A stretch of 64,000 nucleotides of DNA from Cichorium intybus (GCA_023525715.1 CM042012.1:118843798-118907797); one strand, 5' to 3'. Counted from the stretch's first letter, positions 34,657 to 47,909 are shown. Notes: generated from the sequence alone by a model not told the origin. Made by a program: numbers and translations.

Positions 34657-37467
34657 ATGTCTTCCGCAAACTACTCAAACATAAATTCTGTATCTATTGC
34701 TAACAGTATAGGTTCAGGTACTCGAGCACCCATTCTTATTACCGAAGATTATAAATCATGGGTAGGTCGTATGAATCTTCATCTCAACTCTATAAGTGAA
34801 GATGTGTGGAAATGTGTAGACGGATCTCTACCAGATAACATGACCTCTCTTACGAGTAACTTGGATATACTGAATGAAAGGAAGAAACTTGAACTTCAAG
34901 CCAAAAAGGAACTTGTGTCTGGAATACCCCACAGTATTCTAAGCCAAATGAATGATATAATCCTTTTAACTGCAAACCAAATTTGGCAAACTTTGAAAAA
35001 TCGTTTTGAAGGAAATGAGAGAATCATTGGAAACAAGAAAACATCTGTTTTAAACGAATTTGACAACTTCAAAATGTTTTCACATGAGACCATCCATGAT
35101 GCTCATGACAGGTTCAATCTCATTACCATCAAAATGAATAATTTGGGCATCAAAAAGTCACAGCATGAGATAAACCTCAAATTTTTAAACAACCTTTATG
35201 AAAGCTGGAAAGTGGTCAAACTCATCATTCAGGGAAATCCAGCAATTCATACTGAATCTTTGTACAATCTGTACGGAGAATTACAAACGTATGAATCCTC
35301 GATTGACCCACCAACATCTACTTCTTTTGGAGGACCACTTGCTCTTTTGTCAACATCTTCTCAAAATCAAACACATTTTCTTGATCAAAGTCAAATTGAT
35401 TTAAGTCAAAACCAAGCTTTTTTAAGTAATTCTTGTGACTTGTCTGATCCAAATAATGAAGCTGATTACCAACAATTGTATGCTTTGGTAGCAAACACTA
35501 ATCTCGAAAGATTTTTGCCACATCATAATCAATCAAACTTCAGACCAAATTTTCAACAAAGATCCACTTTTGGACAAAACTTTCAGAATCGTGGATTTCA
35601 AAATAATCACAACTCTTATAATAACCAAAGTTCTGGATTTCAGCAAAATCATTCAAAACCATCTCAACAGAAACAAACTCAAGCATCTGAAAGACCACCC
35701 GTTAAGAGCCAAAAGGCTGACAATAACGATGATGATGATGACGTAATCATTTGTCACAAATGCAAAGGACTAAATCATTATGCTCGAGATTGTCGAGCCA
35801 AAGTAAAGGTCAAAGACTCTGCTTACTATGCTCAAAAAGCCGAAGAGCTGAAGAAACAAGAAAAGAAAGCAAAACAAAAGGCTTTGATGGCATTCCACGA
35901 ACCTAGCGTGGAACACTGGCCAACTTCTGATGATGAAACAGATACTGAACCAGCTCAGTCAAACTTCTGCTTCATGGCTGATAATGAACCAACCACAAGA
36001 GCTCCATATGTCATCGATCAGGTATGGTCTATGATCTCAGAACTAGGTCTTTCAAGAACACCATTTGAGTCCCACATGACTAAGATTGAGAACAGTCTAA
36101 AAGCTGATCTCAGACTGTATCATGACACAATAGTCAAATCTGATATCTACAAATCTGAATTACAAACCTTGCAACTCATATTTGGAGAATCTACAAGGAC
36201 TAGAGACAAACTTGAAAGAGACATTGAACGAAAATCTGAAGAAAATAATCACGTCCTAGAACAATTAAATGAAGCTCTAAAACAAAAAAGGGACTTAGAA
36301 ATAAAAATTCAATCTGTTATTTCATCTGAAATAAAAGATACCTTAGAAAATGAAGTCCTTCAGTTAAAACAAAAAATTCAAGATTTAACTGACAATAACA
36401 CTAGTTTAATTCTAAAACTAGATGATTCTTCAAAGCAAATCAAATTTCTTGAATCCGAAAATCAAAGATTTCAAGAAAAACTGGATTCTATCAATATTGC
36501 TAGAAAATTGAGTGATGATGTTTTCACTAAAGCAAACAACTTAGGAGCTGGCAAAATTGATACGAATTATAAACCAGGAATTGGAAGAGAATCCTTTGAA
36601 AATGAAAAGATTGAAAAGAAAAATGGGACAATTTGTGAAAATTCTAAATCGCCTCTACCAGATTTTTTCTTATCTGCTAATGAGGACGATTCAGATGATG
36701 AAACAGTTATCAACTGCAGCCCAGATGATACTTTTTTCAACAAGTCATTCAAAAGAGTTGTAAAATCTGAATCAGACTCTGCTAGTTCAGTAACTCATCA
36801 ATTGAGATCTACTAAACTAACAAAGAATGATGACACAATCAAACTTGAAAATTTCTTAAATGGAGAAAATTCTGTTCATCAGAATGGTAGTACTTCTGCC
36901 CCAACTGTCTTTCCCTCTTTAAACTCAACCTTTATTGGAAAGAACTGTCTGGGACAAAAGTATTCAAAGAAACAACAGACAAATAAACAACCCATTCAAG
37001 CTGTCTTTAAACCAAAAGAACAAAGCAAGCCCAAAGTTTTCAAAGAAACCCAAGAGAAACCTTTGAAACCAGTCTCTGTGCCACAAAAACAAACCTTTAA
37101 TCCAAAACAAAAACCATTTCAAAATCGCTTTCAAGAGATAAACTTCAATCTCTCAAAGAACTTTCAGAATCCATCATTTCACCAAATTCCATTCCATCAT
37201 CATAATGTTTTTCAAAATCATCAAAATCCCAGATACAAAGAAAGGTTATCAAACAGAACTTCACATATAGGATACTTTTCACAAAATCAGAAATCATTTC
37301 AAATGACAGGTTTTCAAAAACAAATCTCACTTTGGGAAAATCTAATAAATCAACTTAAACCTCAACCATTCCGTCCAATCAACAAATACTACAATGATTC
37401 CAAGTTATCAAAAACCATTAACAAATCAGGACCCACCATGGTTTGGGTACCTAAACTTTCTGTCTAA
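34657..37467 (+). CDS. Copia gag polyprotein (long, Sirevirus-like)
   Basis: 936 residues from an ATG 130 bp after the primer binding site. N-terminal copia gag region (APILITEDYKSWVGRMNLHL), UBN2-like middle, Gln/Asn-rich segment, CCHC zinc knuckle CHKCKGLNHYARDC at about 366-379, a long predicted coiled coil (about 495-640), and a Lys/Gln/Phe-rich tail rich in NFQN-like repeats. Forms the virus-like particle core in this family. It ends at TAA; the next frame is the same one, so gag and pol are separated only by this stop. Whether the stop is natural or a mutation cannot be told here. Confidence 0.88.
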   Translation: MSSANYSNINSVSIANSIGSGTRAPILITEDYKSWVGRMNLHLNSISEDVWKCVDGSLPDNMTSLTSNLDILNERKKLELQAKKELVSGIPHSILSQMNDIILLTANQIWQTLKNRFEGNERIIGNKKTSVLNEFDNFKMFSHETIHDAHDRFNLITIKMNNLGIKKSQHEINLKFLNNLYESWKVVKLIIQGNPAIHTESLYNLYGELQTYESSIDPPTSTSFGGPLALLSTSSQNQTHFLDQSQIDLSQNQAFLSNSCDLSDPNNEADYQQLYALVANTNLERFLPHHNQSNFRPNFQQRSTFGQNFQNRGFQNNHNSYNNQSSGFQQNHSKPSQQKQTQASERPPVKSQKADNNDDDDDVIICHKCKGLNHYARDCRAKVKVKDSAYYAQKAEELKKQEKKAKQKALMAFHEPSVEHWPTSDDETDTEPAQSNFCFMADNEPTTRAPYVIDQVWSMISELGLSRTPFESHMTKIENSLKADLRLYHDTIVKSDIYKSELQTLQLIFGESTRTRDKLERDIERKSEENNHVLEQLNEALKQKRDLEIKIQSVISSEIKDTLENEVLQLKQKIQDLTDNNTSLILKLDDSSKQIKFLESENQRFQEKLDSINIARKLSDDVFTKANNLGAGKIDTNYKPGIGRESFENEKIEKKNGTICENSKSPLPDFFLSANEDDSDDETVINCSPDDTFFNKSFKRVVKSESDSASSVTHQLRSTKLTKNDDTIKLENFLNGENSVHQNGSTSAPTVFPSLNSTFIGKNCLGQKYSKKQQTNKQPIQAVFKPKEQSKPKVFKETQEKPLKPVSVPQKQTFNPKQKPFQNRFQEINFNLSKNFQNPSFHQIPFHHHNVFQNHQNPRYKERLSNRTSHIGYFSQNQKSFQMTGFQKQISLWENLINQLKPQPFRPINKYYNDSKLSKTINKSGPTMVWVPKLSV

Positions 37468-40400
37468 TTGCAGGCACTTTGTGCTGGAGAGCCTAAGGAT
37501 GGCACATGGTATATTGATAGTGGCTGCTCCAAGCATATGACAGGAAACCAGAGCTTTCTACGAGACTTCAAACCCACAGAATCCAAACAAGATGTTACTT
37601 TTGGAAATAACATGACTGCAAGAATCAAAGGTTATGGAAACATAACAAATGGTCACTTCACCATCAAGAAAGTAGCCTACGTTGACGGCCTGAAACACAA
37701 CCTAATCAGCGTATCACAACTCTGTGACAACAATCATGAAGTTCTTTTCACCAAACAACAAAGCACAATCATGGATGCCAAGACCAAAGCCATTCTGGTT
37801 AATTCTGATCGTCTAGGCAACATGTATCCACTAGATATGGACCTTATCTATGGAAAACCAGACATCTGTCTCTTAGCTTCAGCTGATATTAGCTGGTTGT
37901 GGCATCGTCGTCTTTCCCATCTCAATTTCGGCTACATCAACAAGTTGATTGAAAATGATCTTGTTCGCGGACTGCCACTTCTGAAACTTGATAATGAAAC
38001 TCTTTATGCAGCTTGTGAAGGAGGAAAACTGTCCAAATCCTCTCATAAAAGCATTCCTGAATCTAGTGTATCCGAACCACTAGAATTACTGCACATTGAT
38101 CTTTGTGGCCCTGCAAAAACCAAAGCATAAAAGGGAAGAAATACATCCTTGTTATTATTGATGGATATTCACGCTTTACTTGGGTTTTCTTTTTAAGGCT
38201 AAAGTCAGAAGCACCTGAAGAAATGATCAACTTCATCAAACAGATTGAATTAAAGCTCAAACGACCAGTTCGAAGAATCCGAAGTGATAATGGTTTAGAG
38301 TTCAAAAACATAACTCTAGACTCATTTCTCAAAAACAAAGGCATCGAACACAAATTCTCAGCCCCTTACACTCCTCAACAAAACGGCGTTGTTGAAAGAA
38401 GGAACCGAACTCTGTGCGAAGCTGCAAGATCAATGCTCATCTTTGCTGATCTGCCACAATACTTCTGGGCAGAAGCAATAGCCACAGCTTGCTACACTCA
38501 AAATCGTTCTTTAATCCATAAACATCTTCATAAAACACCATATGAAGTCATTAACAACCGAAAACCAAACATCAAATTCTTTCATATTTTTGGTTGTCGA
38601 TGCTTCATAAAGAATAACAATGATCACCTTTCAAAATTTGAATCAAGATCAGACGAAGGAATTTTCCTTGGTTACTCTTTTACCTCAGCTGCTTATCGAG
38701 TACTGAACAAACGTACTAGAGTAATTGAAGAAAGTACTGATGTTCATTTCGATGAATTTTATGTCAGGAAATTGGATCGTAAACATTTTGGTTCTAAAAT
38801 GATTGATAATATTTTTCAAAATCCAATTCAACAAATGCCTTCTACGGACATAGAAATCGATCTTGATTTACTTTTTGAACAACCCAAAACCGCCTATAAT
38901 TCTGAATTTCTAACATCTTCTACTATTCCTACAGGAAACTCCGATGCAGAAACTTCACAATCAAACCAAGAAAATACAGATCAAGTTGATGGGGAACTAC
39001 CAACACTAAATCCCTCTTTGAACACTCCCAATCAACCTGTCCAAAATGATCCCAGTGCATCATCTATGGGGGAACCTTCATTACCTCATTCTCACCCTAT
39101 AATCCAAAAAGACATATCTGACAACAACCAAAATCTATTCCCAATAAAATCACCTGACCAAGAAGAACAATGGGACATAGAAACACCAATCGAAATACCT
39201 GAAAAAACTTGCCTAAACAAATGGACCAGGAATCATCCTGCAGAACAAATCATAGGAGATCCCAATTCTGGTATTCAAACGTGAGCCGCTACCTCAAATG
39301 AATGTTTATACGGAGCATTCTTATCCATGACTGAACCTAAAACCATCCATTCAGCTCTTAAAGATCCAGACTAGGTCAAAGCCATGCAAGAAGAACTAGC
39401 TGAATTCGAAAGAAACCAAGTATGGGATCTTGTTCCTACTCCTCCCGATGTTACTGTAGTAGGTTCAAGATGGGTTTTCAGAAACAAAACTGATGATCAA
39501 GGCATAGTTTGTCGAAACAAAGCAAGACTTGTCGTCAAGGGCTATTCACAACAAGAAGGAATCGACTACGATGAAACTTATGCTCCAGTTGCAAGACTCG
39601 AAGCCATTCGTATCTTTCTAGCATATGCAGCACACAAGAACTTCAAAGTATTCCAAATGGATGTAAAATGTGCATTTTTACATGGAGAGATTGATCGTGA
39701 TGTGTATATTCAACAACCTCCAGGTTTTGAAGATCCACAGTTCCCAAATCACAGTTTTAAGTTACAAAAAGCAGTTTATGGCTTAAAACAAGCACCTCGA
39801 GCCTGGTATTCAACTTTGTCAACATTTCTAGAAGAATCAGGATTCAAAAGAGGTTCAATTGATCAAACTCTCTTTCGTAAAATCTTTAATAAACATCTGT
39901 TAATCGTTCAAATATATGTCGATGACATTATTTTCGGTTCTACTGATGAATCTTTGAGTATCAAGTTTGCAGATTTAATGAAGAGCAAATTTGAGATGAG
40001 CATGATAGGAGAAATGACTACTTTTCTTGGACTTCAAGTCAAACAATCATCAGATGGAATTTTCATCAATCAAGAAAATTATGTCAAAAATCTTCTAACT
40101 CGTTTTTCTCTTGACAAATCCAATACAGCAAAAACCCCAATGGCCCTTGGTTACAAATTAGATGCAGACTTAAATGGCAATCCTGTTGATCAAAAGAAAT
40201 ATCGAGGAATGATAGGATCACTCCTATACCTCACAGCCAGCAGACCCGACATCATGTTTTCTACATGTGTCTATGCCAGATACCAAGCCAATCCTATGGA
40301 ATCTCATGCTATAGCTGTGAAAAGAATTTTCAAATATCTTAAAGGAACTCCATCTCTTGGCCTTTGGTATCCAGCTAACTCTGATTTTCAGCTTAACGCC

Positions 40401-40871
40401 TTCACCGACTCCGACTATGGAGGATGCAGACTAGACAGGAAAAGCACATCTGGTTCTTGCCAATTTCTAGGAGGCAGACTGGTAAGTTGAACTTCAAAGA
40501 AACAATCATGTGTGTCCACTTCAACCGCAGAAGCTGAATATGTAGCCGCCGCAAGCTGCTGTTCACAAGTCATGTGGATGCAAACTCAATTACGTGACTA
40601 TGGCTACAAAGTCTCACAAATTCCCATATTTTGTGACTCAACCAGCGCTATTGCCATTTCTCACAATCCCGTGCACCATTCCATGACAAAGCACATCGAC
40701 ATTCAATATCATTTCCTCAAAGACAACATTCAAAAGGGTCATATCGAATTGCACTTCATCAACACCGAAGATCAAATTGCCGATGTCTTTACTAAGGCTC
40801 TAGACGAAACCAAGTTTCAATACTTTCTAGGCCGTCTAGGAATGTTAAATCCGGATAACATCCATCCCTAA
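37468..40871 (+). pseudogene. Copia pol: protease, integrase, RT, RNase H, broken at four points
   Basis: Protease DSGCSKHMTGN and GAG-pre-integrase WLWHRRLSHLNFGYINKL lie in the first part (37468-38130). A 1-nt shift near 38120 leads to integrase (to 39284): IIDGYSRFTW, RSDNGLEF, PQQNGVVERRNRTL supply the D, D and E. The integrase zinc finger reads YAACEGGK, with Tyr where the family has the first Cys. A TGA (39282-39284) and a TAG (39373-39375) precede RT (39384-40490): QMDVKCAFLHGE, YVDDIIFGS. A TGA (40488-40490) replaces a Trp codon before RNase H (40512-40871): STAEAEYVAAAS, DVFTKALD. The nonsense codons are explained by C-to-T or G-to-A changes. Confidence 0.9.
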
Positions 40872-42416
40872 TATCTTACTTTTTGTTTGTACAAAAGAGT
40901 GTTTACTTTCATTCAAATAGAAAATTCAAAAATTTTCCAAAAACATTCAAATAACCAAAATTTTCCAAAAACATCCACATAATCAAAAATTACAAAAAAA
41001 TTAGGATAAAGTTTTATCTTTTAAAGTCTTTATAAAACCATGTGATTAACATCTTCTTGACTAAATTTTCAGATACTTATGCTCGATGAATTTTCTCAGT
41101 CATATTGATTTTTAAATTAAAGTGAAGGTTCAAATCTCAAAATTTTCATTATGTACATTCTCCTATTCCCTTTGAATTTATTTCAATTATAACGATTTTA
41201 TCTATTAAGGGACATAAGATCAGGAGATTTAGATGAAAACCAAACCCATGTGAGAATTTGTGCCTCGTCTTCAATTGCTAAGTGGAATTCATTTCTGTGA
41301 GCAAAGGTGTTTTCATTATGACTTATAGGATTTATACTCTTATACCGTGATGCTAGTCTCATTTTTGCTTAGATATCAAAATGACCAGGGACGATACAAT
41401 CATTTTCTTATATATTAGACAAACTTTCTTTTATATCACCTATCCCTATCCTCAATCAAGCCACATCAAGAAAAGATTTATCATCTTGCATAGCAAGTCT
41501 GACAATTGAACAAACGACAAGTCATATCCAAGAAAACCAAAAGAAAACATGGAAATCAAATCTCAAAGTGCAAAGTCATCTCCAACAAATGCTGTCAACA
41601 AATCACAATTGGTTACCACATCAGATATCTTTTATACAATGTGTATTCACACAAATCAAGAAAAGATAAAGACAAAGGTGAACACTTCACCAAAGAAAAG
41701 AAAGATTTACAATAACAATCCATCAAGACAAACATCTCTCAAAATTTTCAAACAAACGGATTCTCAAATGCTCTATCAAATATAGCTCTTCAAAACCGAA
41801 GATTTACAGGGATACTGTAGCCTTCATAATTGAATATTCTTAGTTGCAAACTGCACTATGAAAAATTTTAAACCCCTCTACATGTATTTCCCGACGGAGA
41901 GAGAGTGAACATCAATGGCATGAATGAAGAAACCCTCTGAGTAATGCCGAAACCAGTCTTATGTGATTGATTATCTAATATGAAGACCAAGTGACTAAAG
42001 TATATAGGTATAAATCCATATTAATCATAAGTCAACACCTTCAAACTGAGAGATATCACTCATCTTTAGTGATTATACACCAGTTCTGCACCCAGAACAA
42101 CCAAAACACCTCAGTCAAGTGTGAGCTATACCTATGAGAGTTCATCTGAATCGACCTATTAAGATCACTTGTCGTCTTTATAAATGTTATAAAATCTTAA
42201 GGAATATTATGAAAGTACATATACAAAAACCCTTTGATTATTGAACATGAAACCTTGATTCAGAAACAAATATTCTTGACAAACATTTTTCAAAACATAA
42301 GTAAAATCTAGTCACACTTTTTCAAAACAAGTGATATGGTTTTATAAATGTTTTATCCAAATTTCAAGAATTTTCAACCTTACCTTTTAATCTGTTCTTA
42401 TTTCAGTAATGATCAC
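40872..42416 (+). other. 3' untranslated region of the copia element
   Basis: About 1.5 kb between RNase H and the polypurine tract with no convincing gene; short frames (41506-41785) have no recognisable domain. Some Sireviruses keep an extra gene here; none is visible. Confidence 0.6.
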
Positions 42417-42428
42417 ATAGGGGGAAAT

Positions 42429-43721
42429 TGTTGAAAATAATATTTTTGTATGTGAGCATCACTGAAATAAGATGAACTGTTTTTATTTTATCTAACAAAT
42501 ATTATCAGTTTATTTCAGGTTGCATGGACTCGAGATCAAAAACAAGAATGAATCAAGACCCAAGAAACTTTGAGAAAACAACCAAACCTGAGGAAGTGAC
42601 GCTATGTACCAAAGAGCAAAACATAAAAGTCCAGAATGCTACAGCAATCACGACGCGACGGACACCATGGTCGCGACGTGAAGAAGAGCAAAACATAAGA
42701 GTCCAGATTGCTACAGCAATCGCGACGCGACGGAGGCCCTTGTCGCGACGCGAAGCCTTCAACGCGACACCACCAACTTTTCAATCGCGAGGCTACCAAC
42801 ACAACGCACTAACCAGTGGCCGACCATAAGCAACACTACAAACGTACCCTCGCGACGCGACAGACAGATGGTCGCGACTCGAAGCCTGTATTTCAGCAAC
42901 TATAAATAAGAAGCTCACCTCTTGCCATACTTACACACAATACCACACTTATACACACTCAAAGAAACCCACAACCAAACACCTCAAGACACTCAAATTT
43001 CTGAATCTTTCAACAAGAATCAAACCATATAACCGCAAGAAACAACAACCTCCACCCGACACCAAAACTTCAAACCTCTAAACAACCTCTACCCTACACC
43101 AAACAAAAACCTCCACCCGACACCAATACATCCAACCTCCAATCAACACAAAACCGAAGAAATACCATTTCAGCAAGAAAAACCGAGCATACCATACTTT
43201 CTACAAGAACCAAACCGCACAACCTCAAGATTCGACGCTTCAAAGAAAAACACCATCTTCCTCTGCTGTCGATAAGTGCTTTTCAATAATTTACCTGTGC
43301 CATTATTGATTTATTTAAACTTTTATAAATCAATTGTACTAAATTCCAAGACATACAAATTGAACCATGACAACAACAACATATGTGGACTGTATTTAAC
43401 CGAGACATCTAACTTCTAACTTCTAACTTCTAACCTTTTATTTATTGTAAAAACACTTTATCATTGATAATGGCGTTTATTACATTTAACCTCTAACTTC
43501 TAACATTTATTTTATTTACCGCTTTCTGTCTATTTAAATACTGTCTAGTTTAAATTTACCGCTTTATTTTATTTATTTATAGCTTTCAGTAACATAATTT
43601 TAGTTTATATTTATTCCGCAACTCTTATTTATTCCGCATATTATAGCTAAAATACATATCTGTCACACAGTAATCGGCTTAAAAACCTTATTCGTGGAGA
43701 TCAGTTATCGTATTTTCAACA
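42429..43721 (+). repeat. 3' LTR of the copia element
   Basis: Same length and ends as the 5' LTR, with TATAAATA at 42901-42908. Preceded by the polypurine stretch ATAGGGGGAAAT (about 42417-42428). Confidence 0.95.
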
Positions 43722-43997
43722 GAATTGAAACATAAACCACACTTTTGGAAGTTTTTCTTGCTACCCATCTTACAGCAGAGGCCAATAAAAAACTCATGTT
43801 TAGATATTATGATGCTATTGAAGGGTTTGGATTTTTGTTCACCGAGTACTAAGGAAATATATGTAAGCTATCTCATCATTTTCAGATAATTAGTGTCTCG
43901 ATTTTTGGTACAATAATAACAATTGTGTTGTTTTAATAAATTGTAGGAGAGATATGTTAGCGCCTTGATTGAAAGATACAGGGAGGATCAAACTCAT

Positions 43998-46900
43998 TGT
44001 GACAACCTAAAATTTTAATATATGAAATAATAATTTAAAATAAGTATCTTGATGTAAGGAGGTTGGTGCTTAAAGAAACTAAGTGTTCTAACCAAGGGCA
44101 AAATGGGAAATTTGGGACTAAAAGTGAAGAATAATTGTAAATCTTCAAAAATTAATATCTAAATATCTATAAGGAATTGGGAAAAAGTCATTAAATAGAC
44201 TTTTGTAGATTTTGATATAATAAGAATACAGGAAAAAGATTTTGGCTGTTTGGAGTTAAAACGAAGAAGTTATGACAGGTCAAAGATGACCAAAAAATGA
44301 CAAAAATGGCCGATAGCCAATGTTTGAGGGACTATATCGAAAAATCTATAATGATCCAGACTTAAGTCAGTAGAAGAAAGTTGTTAAGCTCATTTCTACC
44401 TTTCTAAAGTTATAAAGTTTGTAAAATTCTGATATCGTATGCGGGAGTTATGATATCGAAAAGTTTGAGAAAAACATTCATAAGAAAAGCTGAAAACTTT
44501 CTCTAAGTCATTTAAGTTGAGGGTATTTTGGTAATTCTTGATTTTTTTACCTAATTAAAATCAGGTTATACACCTGATACGTGTATTATGTCGGGAAGAG
44601 CCGAATTCTCGTGAAATCAGAAAAGAAAGAAAGGACAGTCGGGAATGAAATACATGTGTGCGTGATTGTGAATCTGAGAGAGAGCTGGAGCGAGGAACAG
44701 ATCGAGAAAGCAAGAGAGATCGAGAGGGAGAGAAGCGAGAGTGAGTGAGGGTCTGTTTAGGGACCGATTTTGGTCCATATGGTTCGCGATCTTGGTACTC
44801 GGCAGGAAGAATGCAGCGCAGCAGCAAAGGGCCACCGCCGGCGGCGATGGTAAGGCCAAGGAGATGAGCTGGTCCGGTTTCAAGGTTGAATCAAAGGGAG
44901 AAGTTCCTGATTTCAGCAATAGGTGCAGATTTTAAAGGTAAACCCAAATTCCTTTTAAACCTAGATCCTTTGAACATGAAATTGACTAGATGTTGTGATG
45001 CATGTTGGAAATTTGAAGCTACTTCTAATATATGTTGTTGATGGGTTAAAAAACATCAATGTATCAATGTCTAGTGGAAATTTTCAGATTTTTATCGCTA
45101 TAGATGATTAAAATTGGAATATATGAATTTTAGGTGATGCTAAGAATCATAATTTGGGAATATGGAAGTTAAAGATTACATTCAAGTCTATGTCATATCA
45201 TAGTTTATAGAATTGAGAATTTACCTTTGAAACAGTATCATATAATGGGTTGAAAATCATCAAATGAACATATAATTGGTGTTCTTGAGGTTGGAAGTGT
45301 GTAATTACAATATATGAAGTATAAGCACATCAAGTATAGATTGTAAATTTGAAGTCTTTGGAAAATGATGAATTTTGTTGTTGATTCTTCCGATTTGTCC
45401 AAAATCAATCAAGAAGAGAATTATAACTTGATAATGTTATTTGGAAGATGGTGGCATGTGTACATACAAAAGGAGATTTGAAAGCTTAAAATAAATGTTA
45501 TAAATAGTCATTGAACGAGTTTTTAATGTTGGAATGGAATTGTGGATTCCAACTTTTGGGATAATTTAATTCCAATAATATTTTATAAAGTGTTGGGTAT
45601 ATTTTAGTGTCAAGTAAAAGGAGAATAACATATTTATAAAGGTTTCTATTTTTAGAAACTTTATTGATTAAGATTTTGTAAAAATGACATAAGAGGGTAA
45701 AACGAGAAACGTTATGACATCTAAGCAACTAATAGTGTTTTATAGGTATGATAAACTTATAAAGTTATTTAAATTTCATGTTAAACCCAAGAAATCCATA
45801 ATTAGTCCAAGTGGGACGAAAAATGGGTAATATTGTCCAATATGACTATTATGTCTTATGAATCATACTTAATGGTTGAAATCGTATTGGTTAATGGCTA
45901 GAAAGAGTTTATGAATGATTAATCATAAATTACTTGTTTAGTTGTGTATAATATTCTAACCCCTTAATAAATTAATAGAGGTTAAAAGATGTTGGAAGCA
46001 TGTAGAGTCAAGAGCTAGTGGATCTTTGTAGCTAGACATACCTAGCTACCGAGGTGAGTACATGAGGACTTTTCTGGGTACATAGCAACAAGTTTTGTTT
46101 TTGTGTTAAATCTTTTATGATTATAGTTTGATAAATGATTTTCAAAAGTTATGTTAAATGTTTATGAATAATGGTTTTTGAAATGGTATGCAAATGATTC
46201 TAAAGTTTAAAGTTTTAAAAGTTGTTTTATGCAAAGGTTAGGATGATTTCTATATGATTGAATAATGATTATGATTGAGACCAACATGTAATGAAATGAT
46301 AAATGAAATATGAATTAAATGTAAGAAATGTGAAAGACGTCCGGACAAGGATCTCACCCTAATGAGGGGAGGTCAAAAGACACTACTAGGATGGTACCTC
46401 CCGTCGCGAAGTAGTTGTCTCAGCACGCCCTTATGGATATATTTGTTCTATTCCATGAAGGGAAGAAAACTAGCACGCGCTCACGGATAGATTGGTTCTA
46501 TTCCGGGGAGGGAAGATACGGGGAAACCCGTATGAAACCAAATAATAATAAATGAACCATGAATTACAGTTGGTCTATGTTTTGATAAGAAAGGGCTAAT
46601 TTTATGTTTTCGCATGATAAAGTGAAAAACCTAATGTTTTTATGATGAAGTAATGACTTATGTTTAATGATTATAGCAATGAACTTTGGTTTTATTGTTT
46701 TGACATAACAGTGGAGTTTGCAGGCTTTGAAAAGAAGAGAAAGGTTTTATTTATTTGTTAATAGCTAATGATATTCAAATTGATTTAAACTCATTGGGTC
46801 TAAAACCCATGTATCTCACGAGGCATTTTTGTCTTACGTGTTTTTGTTTTAAAATGTTATGTACTCAGGAACAGGATGCTGGTTAGCAGATGATAGAAGG

Positions 46901-47392
46901 AAACGAGTTAGAAGCTGATATGAGGAGTATAGATAGAAGAGATGTTTAGAAGATAGAGTATCTCAATTGCGGTATAGTTTGTTATGTAATTGAGAGATGT
47001 TTTATTATGGTTTAGAATTCCCTTATAGATGTACAATAAAGTTGTGTTATGTCCCGTATTGTTTTTGGGTTGTTGTATTGAGTCAGGTCAGTATGGATTT
47101 GTCCATATTGCCCAAAGGTCATGCCGAATTTTCGGTAGAAATGTTAGTTTAATACAAGACATAACTTTGAGTTGTTAAAGGCTTTACTATGGTTGTTTTG
47201 ATATGAGTTTGTAACCCCCAATGTTGTCTAAATATCTTTTTACATAATTGTTTTTATTGGGACCAAAAGTTTTAAACAATGACTTATTGATTAAAAGAAA
47301 AGTTTTTTTTTAATTATGAAACTTTCAATCAATGATGTTTTTTTTTATAAATTATTACACCAAATAAGGTGTACGAAAGATGGGGTGTTACA
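43998..47392 (+). mobile_element. Solo LTR, probably Ty3/gypsy
   Basis: 3395 bp from TGTGACAACC to GGGTGTTACA, with no partner LTR, primer binding site or coding region. Flanks CTCAT and CTCGG are a possible imperfect 5-bp duplication. It shares motif order with the LTRs of the gypsy element at 48288 (CTCACGAGGCATTTTTGTCT versus CTCACGAGACATTTTGTCTT), suggesting the same broad lineage; orientation is inferred from that. It interrupts piece (c) of the CACTA-type gene. Open frames at 44561-44935 have no known domain. Confidence 0.78.
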
Positions 47393-47909
47393 CTCGGTAT
47401 CCGGAAGGTGGTGATGTTGACTTGTGGGTGCGATCACAGGAAGAGAGAGGTAGTGATAGAGGACATCTCATATATGGGATAGGAGGTTCATGTCTTCATT
47501 TCGTTGTCACGGGGGCATCATCCCAAAGGAACGTCTCGACGTCCGCTGACTACAAGCAGTGACACCGACATGCATGTTGCTATGATATCTAATAAAAAAT
47601 GTAAAGCATATTGTTGTAAAAAATGATAATACGTTGCTATGGTGAATAAAAGAATGTAAGTACATCCGTAATATTGGTAAATTAATTATAATAGATAAAA
47701 ATATTAATATATATACTTTCTTTTACTAATTTTTTTGTTTACTAATTTATATATTTTTGTTTTAACTTTTTTAGGTACGGGAGTTAGAGGAAAGACAAGC
47801 ACAACTCGAAACTCAAATGGCTGAAATTGCCATCTGCTGAATTCATGAAACGTCATCGTAATAACCCTCCCGACAATCCGTTGAATCCGTCGAATGCTCT
47901 TTAGGTTTT

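Larger units (their letters stand above)
33219..43721 (+). mobile_element. Ty1/copia element (Sirevirus-like), nearly complete
   Basis: 10,503 bp with TSD GAATT (33214-33218, 43722-43726), two 1293-bp LTRs, primer binding site, very long gag, pol in copia order (PR, INT, RT, RNase H) and a polypurine tract. I count about 16 differences between LTRs (about 1.2%), so insertion is recent. The long gag with a coiled coil and a 1.5-kb 3' untranslated stretch fit the Sirevirus lineage. Inserted in an exon of the CACTA-type gene. Confidence 0.93.
32991..47909 (+). pseudogene. CACTA/En-Spm-type gene (Transposase_24-like), split by two LTR insertions
   Basis: Pieces in one orientation with splice-like borders: (a) 32991-33116 after TTTTATAG, with NKSAAGKANRMSG and RRTGGSRGYDEYQ, ending at a GT; (b) from about 33207, interrupted at 33218 by a copia element, resuming at 43727 with TLLEVFLATHLTAEANKK, then GTAAGC near 43858; (c) 43947-43997 after TTGTAG, ERYVSALIERYREDQT, interrupted by a solo LTR and resuming at 47393 with YPEGGDVDLWVRSQEERGS; (d) from 47775 after TTTTTTAG, a short coiled coil VRELEERQAQLETQMAEIA. 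Order and motifs fit the plant Ptta/En/Spm Transposase_24 family. Piece (b) also has indels, so the gene is dead. Upstream exons were not found. Confidence 0.68.

Noticed and set aside
44561..44935. Overlapping frames of 64-100 codons in the solo LTR
   Set aside because: Caused by a locally GC-rich patch; no domain and no consistent strand.
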